This document shows, piece by piece, positions 17,409 to 25,350 of a stretch of 64,000 bases of DNA; the stretch's first letter is position 1, and each line of letters starts with the position of its first letter. The notes under the pieces were generated by a model, which had not been told where the DNA came from, did not search any database, and worked only from the letters and a program-made list of their open reading frames with translations. Source of the DNA: Arthrobacter sp. RIT-PI-e. Its GTDB lineage: Bacteria; Actinomycetota; Actinomycetes; Actinomycetales; Micrococcaceae. A program made the position numbers and the translations under genes. The DNA lies in NCBI RefSeq assembly GCF_001187915.1, contig NZ_LGIU01000058.1:55198-119197 (forward strand), read 5' to 3'.

Positions 17409-18749
17409 ATGGACGACACCATGGCACCCTCCACCCTCCCCACGGCCACCGCGCTGGACACGGCCCGTCTCGTCCTGGGCGTGCTACTGCCCACGATCGC
17501 GAAGGGGCCGATCATCCGGCGGCCGAAGGTGGTGGGACTCTTCAGTCGCCTCGAGCTCGACTCGAGGTCCATGGACATCGTCCGCGACGTCCACTCCCGC
17601 TACCCCGCCGGGCCACTGATGCTGAAGCTGCCGATCCGCAAGCAGGCGATCGCGCTGGCGCCCGAGGATGCGAACACCGTCCTGGCGCAGTCACCCGAGC
17701 CCTTCTCCCCGGCCAGCAGCGAGAAGAAGGCCGCGCTGTCGCACTTCCAGCCGCACAACGTACTGATCTCCCGGGGCCCGGTACGCACGGTACGCCGCGC
17801 CCTGCAGGAGCAGGTCCTCGACACCGGTCACCCGGTGCACCACCTGGCCGACACGTTCGTCCCGGTGGTGGAGGAGGAGATGCAGCAGCTCCTCGCGGAG
17901 GCGGTCCGCAGCGGGTCGCTGCCCTGGGACGACTTCCTCGACGCCTGGTACCGGGTGGTGCGCCGCGTGGTGTTCGGGGACCACGCCCGGGATGACAAGG
18001 AGCTCACCGCGATGATCATCCGGCTGCGCCGGGACGGGAACTGGGCCTTCCTGAAGCCGGTGCGCAGGAAGACCCGCGAGCGGTTCCTGCAGCGGATCGG
18101 TGAGGAGCTGGCCACCGCGGAACCCGGGAGCCTCGCCGCCGTGATGGCCGGGGCACGGAAGGGTGAGGGCGCCGAGCCGATCCACCAGGTGCCGCAGTGG
18201 CTCTTCGCCTTCGACCCCGCGGGGATGGCGACCTTCCGGGCGCTGTGCGTGCTGGCCACGCACCCCGAGGCGCTGGCGGACGCCCGACGCGAGGTCGACG
18301 AGGACACCTCGGGCCGCAGGCTGCTCCCCTACCTGCGTGCGTCCGTCCTCGAGTCGCTGCGGCTCTGGCCCACCACGCCCATGATCCTGCGGCAATCGAC
18401 CCGGCCGGTGCAGTGGGAGGACGGGTTGATGCCCGAGGACTGCGGGGTGCTGGTCTACGCACCGTACTTCCACCGGGACGAGCGTTCGCTGCGCAGCGCC
18501 CACAACTTCGCCCCCGACCGCTGGCTGACCGAGGAGGACGACGGCTGGCCGCTGGTGCCGTTCAGCGACGGTCCGGTGGTGTGCCCGGGGAAGCAACTGG
18601 TGCTGCTGCTGACGAGCGCCGCCCTGGCGGCCCTGGTGGACGGGCACGACTTCGCGGTGGAGAAGGGCCAGGCCCTGGATCCGGCGCGCCCGCTGCCGGG
18701 CACCATGGACAACTACTCGGTGCACCTCGGGGTCACGCCCCGCGCCTGA
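17409..18749 (+). CDS. cytochrome P450
   Basis: 446 residues from ATG 17409 (ATG 17421 is an alternative). The heme-thiolate loop is PFSDGPVVCPGK with Cys392. The K-helix ExxR motif is ESLR, and the I-helix oxygen-activation motif is AGMAT. There is no fused reductase, and no ferredoxin or ferredoxin reductase gene is nearby, so electron partners must come from elsewhere. The substrate is unknown. The gene is divergent from the ileS operon and separated from the convergent quinone reductase by a hairpin, so it forms its own unit. Confidence 0.9.
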   Translation: MDDTMAPSTLPTATALDTARLVLGVLLPTIAKGPIIRRPKVVGLFSRLELDSRSMDIVRDVHSRYPAGPLMLKLPIRKQAIALAPEDANTVLAQSPEPFSPASSEKKAALSHFQPHNVLISRGPVRTVRRALQEQVLDTGHPVHHLADTFVPVVEEEMQQLLAEAVRSGSLPWDDFLDAWYRVVRRVVFGDHARDDKELTAMIIRLRRDGNWAFLKPVRRKTRERFLQRIGEELATAEPGSLAAVMAGARKGEGAEPIHQVPQWLFAFDPAGMATFRALCVLATHPEALADARREVDEDTSGRRLLPYLRASVLESLRLWPTTPMILRQSTRPVQWEDGLMPEDCGVLVYAPYFHRDERSLRSAHNFAPDRWLTEEDDGWPLVPFSDGPVVCPGKQLVLLLTSAALAALVDGHDFAVEKGQALDPARPLPGTMDNYSVHLGVTPRA

Positions 18750-18757
18750 GGAGGGGT

Positions 18758-18790
18758 GCCGGTGCCCGGGAGCACGTCCCGGGCACCGGC
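18758..18790. terminator. bidirectional terminator between P450 and quinone reductase
   Basis: A perfect 14-bp stem (18758-18771 with 18777-18790) with a 5-base loop between two converging genes. Confidence 0.8.
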
Positions 18791-18796
18791 CTCTCG

Positions 18797-19732
18797 TCAA
18801 CCGATCGTGATGACGGTCTTCCCGGTGAGTCTGCCGGCGGCGGCTTCGTCGTGGACCGCGGGGAGGTCCTCCAGGGGACGACGTCCTGCGATGTTCAGGT
18901 GAAGGTGTCCTGCCTCCACCCGGGCGACGAGGTCGGCGAGATGAGCACCGCTCGGGGTCACCCACACGTTCCCGGCGCGTGTCGCCCGCTCGGCATCCAC
19001 CGGGACGGCGCCGGCAGAGCTGACCGCGATGCCGCCGTCGGCGACGTACTGCGTCAGCCTCGCCAGGTCCTCGGGTGCAAGGCGGACGTGGTTCACCACC
19101 ACGTCGAACGGTCCGCCGACGTCCGCGGGCCCGGCCCGGAGGTCGAGGGGGCCGACGACGTCCGAGGCGCCGGCCGCACGGAGCCGCTCCTCGTGCTGCG
19201 GTCCGTCGACGGCTGTCACGAGTGCACCTGCACGGGCGGCGAGCTGTACGACGATGCTGCCGACGGCACCACCGGCACCGTTGACCAGCACCGTCTGACC
19301 GGCGGCGATCCGGGCGAGTTCCACGACGGCCTGCCGTGCGGCGAGGCCGGTGAGCGGCAGTGCCGCTGCATCGGCCAACGGAAGGGTCCTCGGCGCGGCC
19401 GTCACCAGGTCCGCAGCGATGACGGCGTACTCCGCTGCGCCACCGTGCACGTCGAGGGGGAACATGCCGATGACCTCGTCCCCGACGGCAGGACCTTTCA
19501 CCCCGTCACCGAGCTCGACGACGGTGCCGGCCACGTCGGGTCCCGGCGTGACCGGGAGGGGCGCGGGAATCGCTGCGGCGAGGACACCGAGCCGGATGTG
19601 GTCATCGACCGGGTTGAACGACGTCGCCACGACCCGCACGAGCACCTCCCCCGGACCGGGCGCAGGCCGGTCCACCTCCTCGTGACGTAGGACATCCGGA
19701 CCGCCGAACTCATGGTATTGGATCGCTTTCAC
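18797..19732 (-). CDS. zinc-type NADPH:quinone oxidoreductase family protein
   Basis: 311 residues from GTG 19732. A GGAGGGAG ribosome site lies at good distance, which decides the start. MDR-superfamily enzyme with an N-terminal GroES-like domain (KAIQYHEFGGPDVL, TPGPDVAGTVVELG) and a Rossmann domain with VNGAGGAVGSIVVQLA. It lacks the cysteine cluster of alcohol dehydrogenases, so it is quinone-reductase-like. It is divergent from a MarR-type gene only 13 bases away, a common layout for a regulator and its target, though that regulator looks truncated. Confidence 0.9.
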   Translation of the reverse strand: MKAIQYHEFGGPDVLRHEEVDRPAPGPGEVLVRVVATSFNPVDDHIRLGVLAAAIPAPLPVTPGPDVAGTVVELGDGVKGPAVGDEVIGMFPLDVHGGAAEYAVIAADLVTAAPRTLPLADAAALPLTGLAARQAVVELARIAAGQTVLVNGAGGAVGSIVVQLAARAGALVTAVDGPQHEERLRAAGASDVVGPLDLRAGPADVGGPFDVVVNHVRLAPEDLARLTQYVADGGIAVSSAGAVPVDAERATRAGNVWVTPSGAHLADLVARVEAGHLHLNIAGRRPLEDLPAVHDEAAAGRLTGKTVITIG

Positions 19733-19745
19733 GTGGACTCCCTCC

Positions 19746-20054
19746 ATGGCACCCGAAAGAACGCTGCGACTGAGCGATCTCGCGGCGGAGTGCAACAGCA
19801 GTCAGCCGAGACTGTCGAAGGTGATGGTCCGCTTCGAACGCAACGGCTGGGTGACCCGCTTCCCGGACCCGGTCAACGGCCGGTACACCCTCGGGACGCT
19901 CACCGAGGCCGGGATGCAGCAGGTCGTCGACAGTGCGCCGGGCCATGTGGAGCGTGTCCGGGAACTCGTCTTCGACCCGCTCGACCACGCCCGGCAGCAG
20001 GAGCTCGGCGCGGCGCTGGCGCTGATCGCCGACACCGTCCGGAAGCAGCTCTGA
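19746..20054 (+). CDS. MarR-family transcriptional regulator, N-terminally truncated
   Basis: 102 residues. The winged-helix part is present: LRLSDLAAECNSSQPRLSK is the recognition region, and RFPDPVNGRYTLGTLTEAG is the wing. It is followed by a C-terminal helix. MarR proteins are usually about 140-150 residues, and the N-terminal dimerisation helices and helix 1 of the DNA-binding domain are missing. Upstream sequence in the same frame does not encode them. Only 13 bases separate this ATG from the divergent oxidoreductase start, leaving no promoter room. A deletion probably joined the two genes, and the regulator is likely non-functional. Confidence 0.65.
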   Translation: MAPERTLRLSDLAAECNSSQPRLSKVMVRFERNGWVTRFPDPVNGRYTLGTLTEAGMQQVVDSAPGHVERVRELVFDPLDHARQQELGAALALIADTVRKQL

Positions 20055-20064
20055 CACACCGGAC

Positions 20065-20087
20065 GACACCCGGGCCTGCCGGGTGTC
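20065..20087 (+). terminator. hairpin after the MarR-like gene
   Basis: A 9-bp perfect stem (20065-20073 with 20079-20087) with a 5-base loop. Confidence 0.55.
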
Positions 20088-20194
20088 CCCCTCCGCGCAG
20101 CAACCGGCATCGACCCACGGGTGACGCGGACCGGAGGGGCATCGGAAGAGTTCCTCACCCACCCACCTGAGGTGCTGACCAGCGCTTCGAGGGG

Positions 20195-21007
20195 CTAGGA
20201 GCCCCGCAGCAGCTTGTGGTTGGCGGCCTGCGCGAGGGGCCGGAGCACGAGCTGGTCGATGTTCACGTGGTGCGGGGCGTTGAGGGCGAAGGCCACGGTG
20301 GAGGCGACGTCGTCCGCCGTCAAGGGGTACTCGACGCCCTGGTAGACCTTGTCCGCCGCCCCCTGGTCCCCGCCGAGGCGGTTGAGCGAGAACTCCTCGG
20401 TGTGGACCAGACCCGGGGCCACCTCGATCACGCGGACGTTGTTGCCGGCCTCCTCCAGGCGCAGCGACCGCGCCATGGACTCCTGGGCCGCCTTGGCCCC
20501 GCAGTACCCGGCGCCGCCCTCGTAGGCCGCGAGCGCTGCTGTGGAGGTCAGGAAGAGCACGCTCCCCTGGCGTCCGGCCCGCAACGCCGGGAGCAGTGCC
20601 CGGGTCACGCGCAGGGACCCGAGCACGTTCACGGCGTACATGCGTTCCCAGTCCTCCGTCCTCGCCTCCGCGATCTGCTCGGTGCCGAAGGCGCCGCCCG
20701 CGTTGTTGACCAGGGCGTGGATCGGTCCGGCGGCGGTGACCTCGGCGGTGAAGGCATCCACGGAGGCCTGGTCGGTGACATCGAGGGACATCGGCGTGGC
20801 GCCTGTCTCCCCGGCGAGCGCCTCGAGGCGGTCGATCCGGCGGGCTGCGGCGATCACGTCCCATCCGGTGCTGCGCAGCGCCCGCACGGTCGCAGCGCCG
20901 ATGCCGGAACTGGCTCCGGTGACGACGGCGCGCAGGGCGGCCGGGGCAGGATCGGCGGGTGCACCGAGGGGTGCGGGGACGGGAATTGACTGGGGGTTCG
21001 ACGTCAT
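20195..21007 (-). CDS. SDR family oxidoreductase
   Basis: 270 residues from ATG 21007. Classical short-chain dehydrogenase: cofactor motif VTGASSGIGAATV near residue 30, NNAGG, catalytic Ser in LTSTAAL and the YxxxK pair in GYCGAKAAQ. The substrate cannot be told from sequence. The ATG was chosen because a TACAGT -10 element lies exactly six bases before it on the minus strand. It is convergent with the MarR-like gene and divergent from the hypothetical at 21083. Confidence 0.92.
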   Translation of the reverse strand: MTSNPQSIPVPAPLGAPADPAPAALRAVVTGASSGIGAATVRALRSTGWDVIAAARRIDRLEALAGETGATPMSLDVTDQASVDAFTAEVTAAGPIHALVNNAGGAFGTEQIAEARTEDWERMYAVNVLGSLRVTRALLPALRAGRQGSVLFLTSTAALAAYEGGAGYCGAKAAQESMARSLRLEEAGNNVRVIEVAPGLVHTEEFSLNRLGGDQGAADKVYQGVEYPLTADDVASTVAFALNAPHHVNIDQLVLRPLAQAANHKLLRGS

Positions 21008-21013
21008 GGGGCC

Positions 21014-21019
21014 ACTGTA
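21014..21019 (-). promoter_or_regulatory. -10 element, leaderless SDR gene
   Basis: Minus-strand TACAGT, six bases, ATG at 21007. Confidence 0.5.
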
Positions 21020-21070
21020 GCGAGCCGCTCCGGGCGGTTGCAGCACCGCGATCCGTCCGCGGGCGTCGGA

Positions 21071-21076
21071 TAGGGT
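21071..21076 (+). promoter_or_regulatory. -10 element, leaderless hypothetical gene
   Basis: TAGGGT, six bases, ATG at 21083. It is back to back with the SDR promoter, 51 bases away. Confidence 0.5.
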
Positions 21077-21082
21077 TCCGTC

Positions 21083-21589
21083 ATGGTCCCTCCTGTCCCG
21101 GGTTCGCCGTATCCCTCTTTCGATCCTTCCGGGGATCCTGATGCGAACACCGACCCCGTGACGGTGCGCATGTTCGCCGGGTACGCGAACTCTCCCCTGT
21201 GGTCCGCCGGTGGTCCGGTCGCCCTGGCGGAGCTCGACCTCCCCGACGACCTCCGCACGGGTCTGGCCCGCTGGGAGGCGGACAGCTACGGCGGGGACGG
21301 GCTGCTCGGTGACGTCTCACCGGCGTACGGCGGTGTGCTGGCCGAGTGGCTCGCCGGCGAGCTGGGAGCTGGCATCGAGGTGCACCTGCGGACCGGTACC
21401 GCCGAGGATTCTCTCGTGTTCACCAGCACGGCACCACCGCGGAGTCCGGCGGCGGCCGCCATGCTGCTGCACGAGGCCGCCGAGGAGCGTGCGCTCCACG
21501 CGCAGCTGTCCACGGGCCCCTGGTACGCCTACGCCCCTCTCTCGGGTACCACGTTCTCCGGGCATGCCGACACCCCGCCGTCGCCCTGA
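21083..21589 (+). CDS. hypothetical protein
   Basis: 168 residues that I do not recognise. A proline-rich start (about 1-25) precedes a domain with VTVRMFAGYANSPLW and a helical C-terminal half with MLLHEAAEERALHAQL. No signal peptide, membrane segment or metal motif is visible. Codon use is normal for the window and a leaderless-type -10 supports the start. It stands alone between a divergent SDR gene and a SulP transporter, so context gives no function. Confidence 0.7.
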   Translation: MVPPVPGSPYPSFDPSGDPDANTDPVTVRMFAGYANSPLWSAGGPVALAELDLPDDLRTGLARWEADSYGGDGLLGDVSPAYGGVLAEWLAGELGAGIEVHLRTGTAEDSLVFTSTAPPRSPAAAAMLLHEAAEERALHAQLSTGPWYAYAPLSGTTFSGHADTPPSP

Positions 21590-21892
21590 TCACAGGTGCC
21601 TGCAGGCATCCGGTCCCGACGACCCGTCGGCGTCGGGCACGCACCCCTGGCCGACGAGGACGCACGCGCCGAGCCGTCCGTCGCGCACGATTCCCGGCGC
21701 CATGGTGGATGTGGTGTTCGCGACACCTCCTCCCCCTGCTTTCACGGACGGGCACGCACAGGCTCGCGTTAGAGTTGTCCGACGAGCCTGCACCCCTCCG
21801 TGCATCTCCGCTCCCGCACTCAGCCGCTCCTGCGCGCAGCCGCCGCGTCCCCGCCCCGGTCGCCACCCCTCCTCCCGAAGGAACAGTCCCCC
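21590..21892. other. intergenic region upstream of the SulP gene
   Basis: 303 bases without a supported gene. The only signal is a candidate promoter near 21770. A 37-codon minus-strand frame ending at 21590 has no ribosome site or promoter and is not called. Confidence 0.6.
21770..21775 (+). promoter_or_regulatory. candidate -10 of the SulP gene
   Basis: TAGAGT, predicting a transcript start near 21782 and a leader of about 110 bases. No -35 is obvious. Confidence 0.35.
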
Positions 21893-23419
21893 ATGCCTTC
21901 CAGCCCACCCCCCACCGACCCGCAGGCGCTGACCCCGCTCGAACGGCAGTCGGTGCTGCGGACCCTCCGCTCGCCGCGCCTGCTGAAGACCGAGGTGCTC
22001 GCCGGTCTCGTCGTCGCCCTCGCCCTGATCCCGGAGGCTATCGCCTTCTCGATCATCGCCGGCGTGGATCCGCGCCTGGGCCTGTTCGCCTCGTTCACCA
22101 TGGCCGTGTCCATCTCCTTCCTCGGCGGGCGCCCCGCCATGATCTCCGCCGCCACGGGTGCGGTGGCCCTGGTCATCGCACCGCTGATGGCCAGCCACGG
22201 CATCGACTACTTCATCCTCGCCGTGGTGCTCGGCGGGATCTTCCAGGTGATCCTCGGCGTGCTGGGGGTGGCTCGTCTCATGCGCTTCATCCCCCGCTCG
22301 GTGATGGTGGGTTTCGTGAACGCCCTCGCGATCCTCATCTTCATGTCCCAGGTGCCCGAACTGATCGACGTGCCGTTCCTCGTCTACCCCATGGTCGCCG
22401 CCGGGCTCCTGATCGTCTTCGGACTGCCGCGTCTGACCACAGTGGTGCCCGCGCCGCTGGTGGCGATCGTGGTCCTGACCGTCTTCGCGGTCCTCGCGAA
22501 CGTGCTGGTGCCCACCGTCGGGGACAAGGGCGAACTGCCCGAGTCCCTGCCCACCCTGTTCTTCCCGGACGTGCCCCTGAATCTGGAGACGCTGCAGATC
22601 GTGGCGCCGTTCGCCCTCGCGCTGGCCGCCGTCGGGCTCCTCGAGTCCCTCATGACCGCGAAACTCGTGGACGACATCACGGACACCCGCTCGGACAAGA
22701 CCCGGGAGTCCTGGGGGCAGGGAGCCGCGAACATCATCACCGGGCTCTTCGGCGGGATGGGTGGTTGCGCCATGATCGGCCAGACCATGATCAACGTGAA
22801 GGCCTCCGGGGCGCGCACCCGGATCTCCACCTTCCTCGCCGGCGTCTTCCTGCTCGTCCTGGTGGTGGTGCTCGGCGGCATCGTGGCGCTGATCCCTATG
22901 GCGGCCCTCGTGGCGGTGATGATCTTCGTGTCCATCGCCACCTTCGACTGGCACAGCATCCGGCCCGCCACCCTGAAGCGGATGCCCCGCAGCGAGACCG
23001 CCGTGATGCTCGCCACCGTGATCGTCACCGTCTGGACCCACAACCTCGCCATCGGCGTGGGGGGGGGCGTCCTCGTGGCCATGGTGGCGTTCGCCCGCCG
23101 GGCGGCGCACTTCACCACCGTCGAGCGCATCGAGGAGACCGTGGACGGCCAGGACCACGTCACCTACCGGGTGGACGGCGAACTCTTCTTCGCCTCCTCC
23201 AACGACCTGTACACGCAGTTCGACTACGCCGCGGACCCACCCCGCGTGACCATCGACCTGCACGGCTCCCACGTCTGGGACGCCTCGACCGTCGCCGCCC
23301 TGGACGCCGTCACCGAGAAGTACCGGAGCACCGGCGCTCGGGTGCAGATCGTGGGTCTGAACGAGGCCTCCACCGCCATGCGGAAGCGACTGGAAGGTAC
23401 GCTCGGAGCCGGCCACTGA
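21893..23419 (+). CDS. SulP family anion permease with STAS domain
   Basis: 508 residues from ATG 21893. Ten to twelve hydrophobic segments (about residues 33-410) form the SLC26/SulP transport domain: ALIPEAIAFSIIAGVDP, then the ISAATGAVALV half-helix region and the GGMGGCAMIGQT signature. Residues 430-505 are a cytoplasmic STAS domain, with VTIDLHGSHVWDASTVAALD carrying the conserved phosphorylatable-type loop. Substrates in the family include sulfate, bicarbonate and dicarboxylates. Residues here do not decide among them, and no carbonic anhydrase or sulfate genes are adjacent. Confidence 0.92.
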   Translation: MPSSPPPTDPQALTPLERQSVLRTLRSPRLLKTEVLAGLVVALALIPEAIAFSIIAGVDPRLGLFASFTMAVSISFLGGRPAMISAATGAVALVIAPLMASHGIDYFILAVVLGGIFQVILGVLGVARLMRFIPRSVMVGFVNALAILIFMSQVPELIDVPFLVYPMVAAGLLIVFGLPRLTTVVPAPLVAIVVLTVFAVLANVLVPTVGDKGELPESLPTLFFPDVPLNLETLQIVAPFALALAAVGLLESLMTAKLVDDITDTRSDKTRESWGQGAANIITGLFGGMGGCAMIGQTMINVKASGARTRISTFLAGVFLLVLVVVLGGIVALIPMAALVAVMIFVSIATFDWHSIRPATLKRMPRSETAVMLATVIVTVWTHNLAIGVGGGVLVAMVAFARRAAHFTTVERIEETVDGQDHVTYRVDGELFFASSNDLYTQFDYAADPPRVTIDLHGSHVWDASTVAALDAVTEKYRSTGARVQIVGLNEASTAMRKRLEGTLGAGH

Positions 23420-23580
23420 GCCCCTCCCGGGCGGAAGGGCGGCACAGAGAGCTGCTCGCGGCCCGCTCCGCGTGCGGTTCGGGCACACCACCGCCGATGC
23501 CGCCCCCGGGACGACGACGGCCGGGGCCAGATGATGCTCGCCGGCGGCTGAGGTACGGCAGGCCACCGGGGGAATCCCGG

Positions 23581-23586
23581 TACCCT
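23581..23586 (+). promoter_or_regulatory. candidate -10 of the GNAT gene
   Basis: TACCCT, about 38 bases before the end of a leader that contains AGGACAGGA ahead of ATG 23631. Confidence 0.35.
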
Positions 23587-23630
23587 GGCCCTTCACCCTC
23601 CCCCAGGCCCCGGCAGGACAGGACCCCTCC

Positions 23631-24458
23631 ATGATCGACACCAGGAGCAGCACCCGATTCCTCGCCTCCTACGACGAGCACCTGCGCACCGACGCCGAGA
23701 CGGCCGGGGCCGTCGATGTCGTCCGGCTCGGGTCCCTGCTTCTGGCGACGTTCCTGCACGGACGCGGTTTCGTCACCTACCGTGAGCTCGGGACGACGGA
23801 GCCGAAGGGCACGTCCGCGCTCGTCGCGGCCGTCCTCGATCACTACCGCGCCGATCCCGGCATCACCCGGGTCGAGTGGAAGACGCGCGGACACGACCAC
23901 GCCCCCGGTCTGCACGAGGCCCTGACGGAGCACGGATTCCTGCCGGACGCCTCGGAATCCATCATGATCGGAGCAGCCGAGGCACTGAGGGCGGACCTCC
24001 CGCTGCCGGAGGGAGTGACGCTCCGGCGGGTCACCCAGGAACGTGACGTGCAGGCGATGAGTGCGATGCAGGACGAGGTGTTCGGGAACCCGGTCTCGCC
24101 GGGCACGGCGGAGGCCCTGCTGAGCAGGCTCTCGGCCCGGGACGGCACGGAGCTGTGGGTGGCGGAGGCCGACGGACGCATCATCAGCGCCGGGCGGCTG
24201 GAACCCGTCGACGGGACGTGCTTCGCCGGGATCTGGGGTGGCACGACCCTCGCGGAGTGGCGCGGCCGCGGCATCTACCGTGCCCTGACCGCCCGACGCG
24301 CGCGTTCGGCACTGGACCTGGGCAGGACCCTGATCCACAGCGACTCGACCGAGTACTCACGTCCGATCCTCGAACGCTCCGGACTGACCGAGGTGGGGAC
24401 CACGAAGCCGTACCACTGGCAGCGGCAGGAGGGGCGCACGGGGGTCGGTGCGGGCTGA
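23631..24458 (+). CDS. GNAT family N-acetyltransferase
   Basis: 275 residues. The C-terminal half (about 128-265) is a GNAT domain: LRRVTQERDVQAMSAMQ as strand 1/helix 1, LWVAEADGRIISAGRLEP as strands 2-4, the acetyl-CoA loop as EWRGRGIYRALTARRAR, and a final SRPILERSGLTEVG. The N-terminal half looks like a degenerate second GNAT-like domain. The acceptor substrate is unknown. It converges on an alpha/beta hydrolase with 26 bases between the stops. Confidence 0.88.
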   Translation: MIDTRSSTRFLASYDEHLRTDAETAGAVDVVRLGSLLLATFLHGRGFVTYRELGTTEPKGTSALVAAVLDHYRADPGITRVEWKTRGHDHAPGLHEALTEHGFLPDASESIMIGAAEALRADLPLPEGVTLRRVTQERDVQAMSAMQDEVFGNPVSPGTAEALLSRLSARDGTELWVAEADGRIISAGRLEPVDGTCFAGIWGGTTLAEWRGRGIYRALTARRARSALDLGRTLIHSDSTEYSRPILERSGLTEVGTTKPYHWQRQEGRTGVGAG

Positions 24459-24484
24459 GCCGCCGTCGTCGCCGACCCGGGATG

Positions 24485-25288
24485 TCAGGGAGCGGCGGGG
24501 AGTGTCCTCACGAAGAAGTCGGCCACCACACGGGCGGCTTCGTCAGGATCGTGTTCGAAACCGTGACCCTGTCCCGGCAGCAGGTGCAGTTCAACCTGTG
24601 CGTACCCGTCCCGATAGCGCTCCGCGGTGGCAGGCGGCACGACGTCGTCGTCCTCTCCCTGCACGATGCACACGGGACCCCGGTACCGCGCCGAGGTCTC
24701 GTAGACGGGGAGGGTCTGCGCAGTCACCATGTACTCGCGTCCGATGGTGAAGCCGTCGAAGGGTGTGACGGACTCCGGCGGATCGGCGGGGTCGATCCTC
24801 ACCCCGAGCACATCGCCTGCAACCGTGTTCTCGCGCAGCACGCCGGCGGGGGCCAGCAGCGCCAGCGCGGGGACGTCGGCGCCGGACTCGCCGGCGACCA
24901 TCCCTGTGACCACCCCTCCCTGGGAGTGCCCGGCGAGACCGACCACGGAGACGACGTCGAGGCCCGCGAAGGCCAGCACGGCCCTGGCGTCCTCGATCTC
25001 GTTGGGCACCGTCATGTCCGCGGAGTTCCCCTCACTGCGGCCGTGACCGTTGAAGTCGAAGCGGAGGGCTCCGATGCCCGCCCGGTTCAGGGACTCCGCC
25101 ACATGGACCACGACCGGGTCCTGACTCGATCCGGAGATGCCGTGCATCACGACCACCACCGGCGTCCTCGGCGCGGATCGGTGGGGAGGAAGATCGAGGA
25201 ACACCGCGAGCCGCAGACCACGACTGGTCACCTTGAACTCCCGGTGGTCCCCGGCAACGACGTCGGCTCCTTCACGCTGCGCTGGCAT
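24485..25288 (-). CDS. alpha/beta hydrolase
   Basis: 267 residues from ATG 25288. Oxyanion-side motif VVMHGISGSSQ, nucleophile elbow GHSQGG (Ser near 129), acid in GEDDDVVPP and His in GQGHGFEHD. The short-chain esterase or feruloyl-esterase-like pattern fits, but the substrate is unknown. The long upstream frame is not used: a TACACT -10 element lies exactly six bases before this ATG on the minus strand, and relatives start near here. It is divergent from valS. Confidence 0.9.
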   Translation of the reverse strand: MPAQREGADVVAGDHREFKVTSRGLRLAVFLDLPPHRSAPRTPVVVVMHGISGSSQDPVVVHVAESLNRAGIGALRFDFNGHGRSEGNSADMTVPNEIEDARAVLAFAGLDVVSVVGLAGHSQGGVVTGMVAGESGADVPALALLAPAGVLRENTVAGDVLGVRIDPADPPESVTPFDGFTIGREYMVTAQTLPVYETSARYRGPVCIVQGEDDDVVPPATAERYRDGYAQVELHLLPGQGHGFEHDPDEAARVVADFFVRTLPAAP

Positions 25289-25294
25289 CCGCCC

Positions 25295-25300
25295 AGTGTA
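25295..25300 (-). promoter_or_regulatory. -10 element, leaderless hydrolase gene
   Basis: Minus-strand TACACT, six bases, ATG at 25288. Confidence 0.5.
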
Positions 25301-25338
25301 CGTCCGCGTGCTCGACAGGCACGGCGCCGCGGGTAGGG

Positions 25339-25344
25339 AAGAAT
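25339..25344 (+). promoter_or_regulatory. -10-like element of valS
   Basis: AAGAAT ends six bases before the ATG at 25351. It is weaker than the others but has the same spacing. No ribosome site is present. Confidence 0.35.
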
Positions 25345-25350
25345 GGACCC

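Noticed and set aside
13475..17995. A 1506-codon open frame on the plus strand opposite ileS and folC
   Set aside because: It is the antisense shadow of two well-identified genes with strong G/C third positions. It has low-complexity Val/Gly/Leu/Arg composition and no family resemblance.
21590..21703. Minus-strand 37-codon frame before the SulP gene
   Set aside because: No ribosome site or -10 element, and too short for family recognition.
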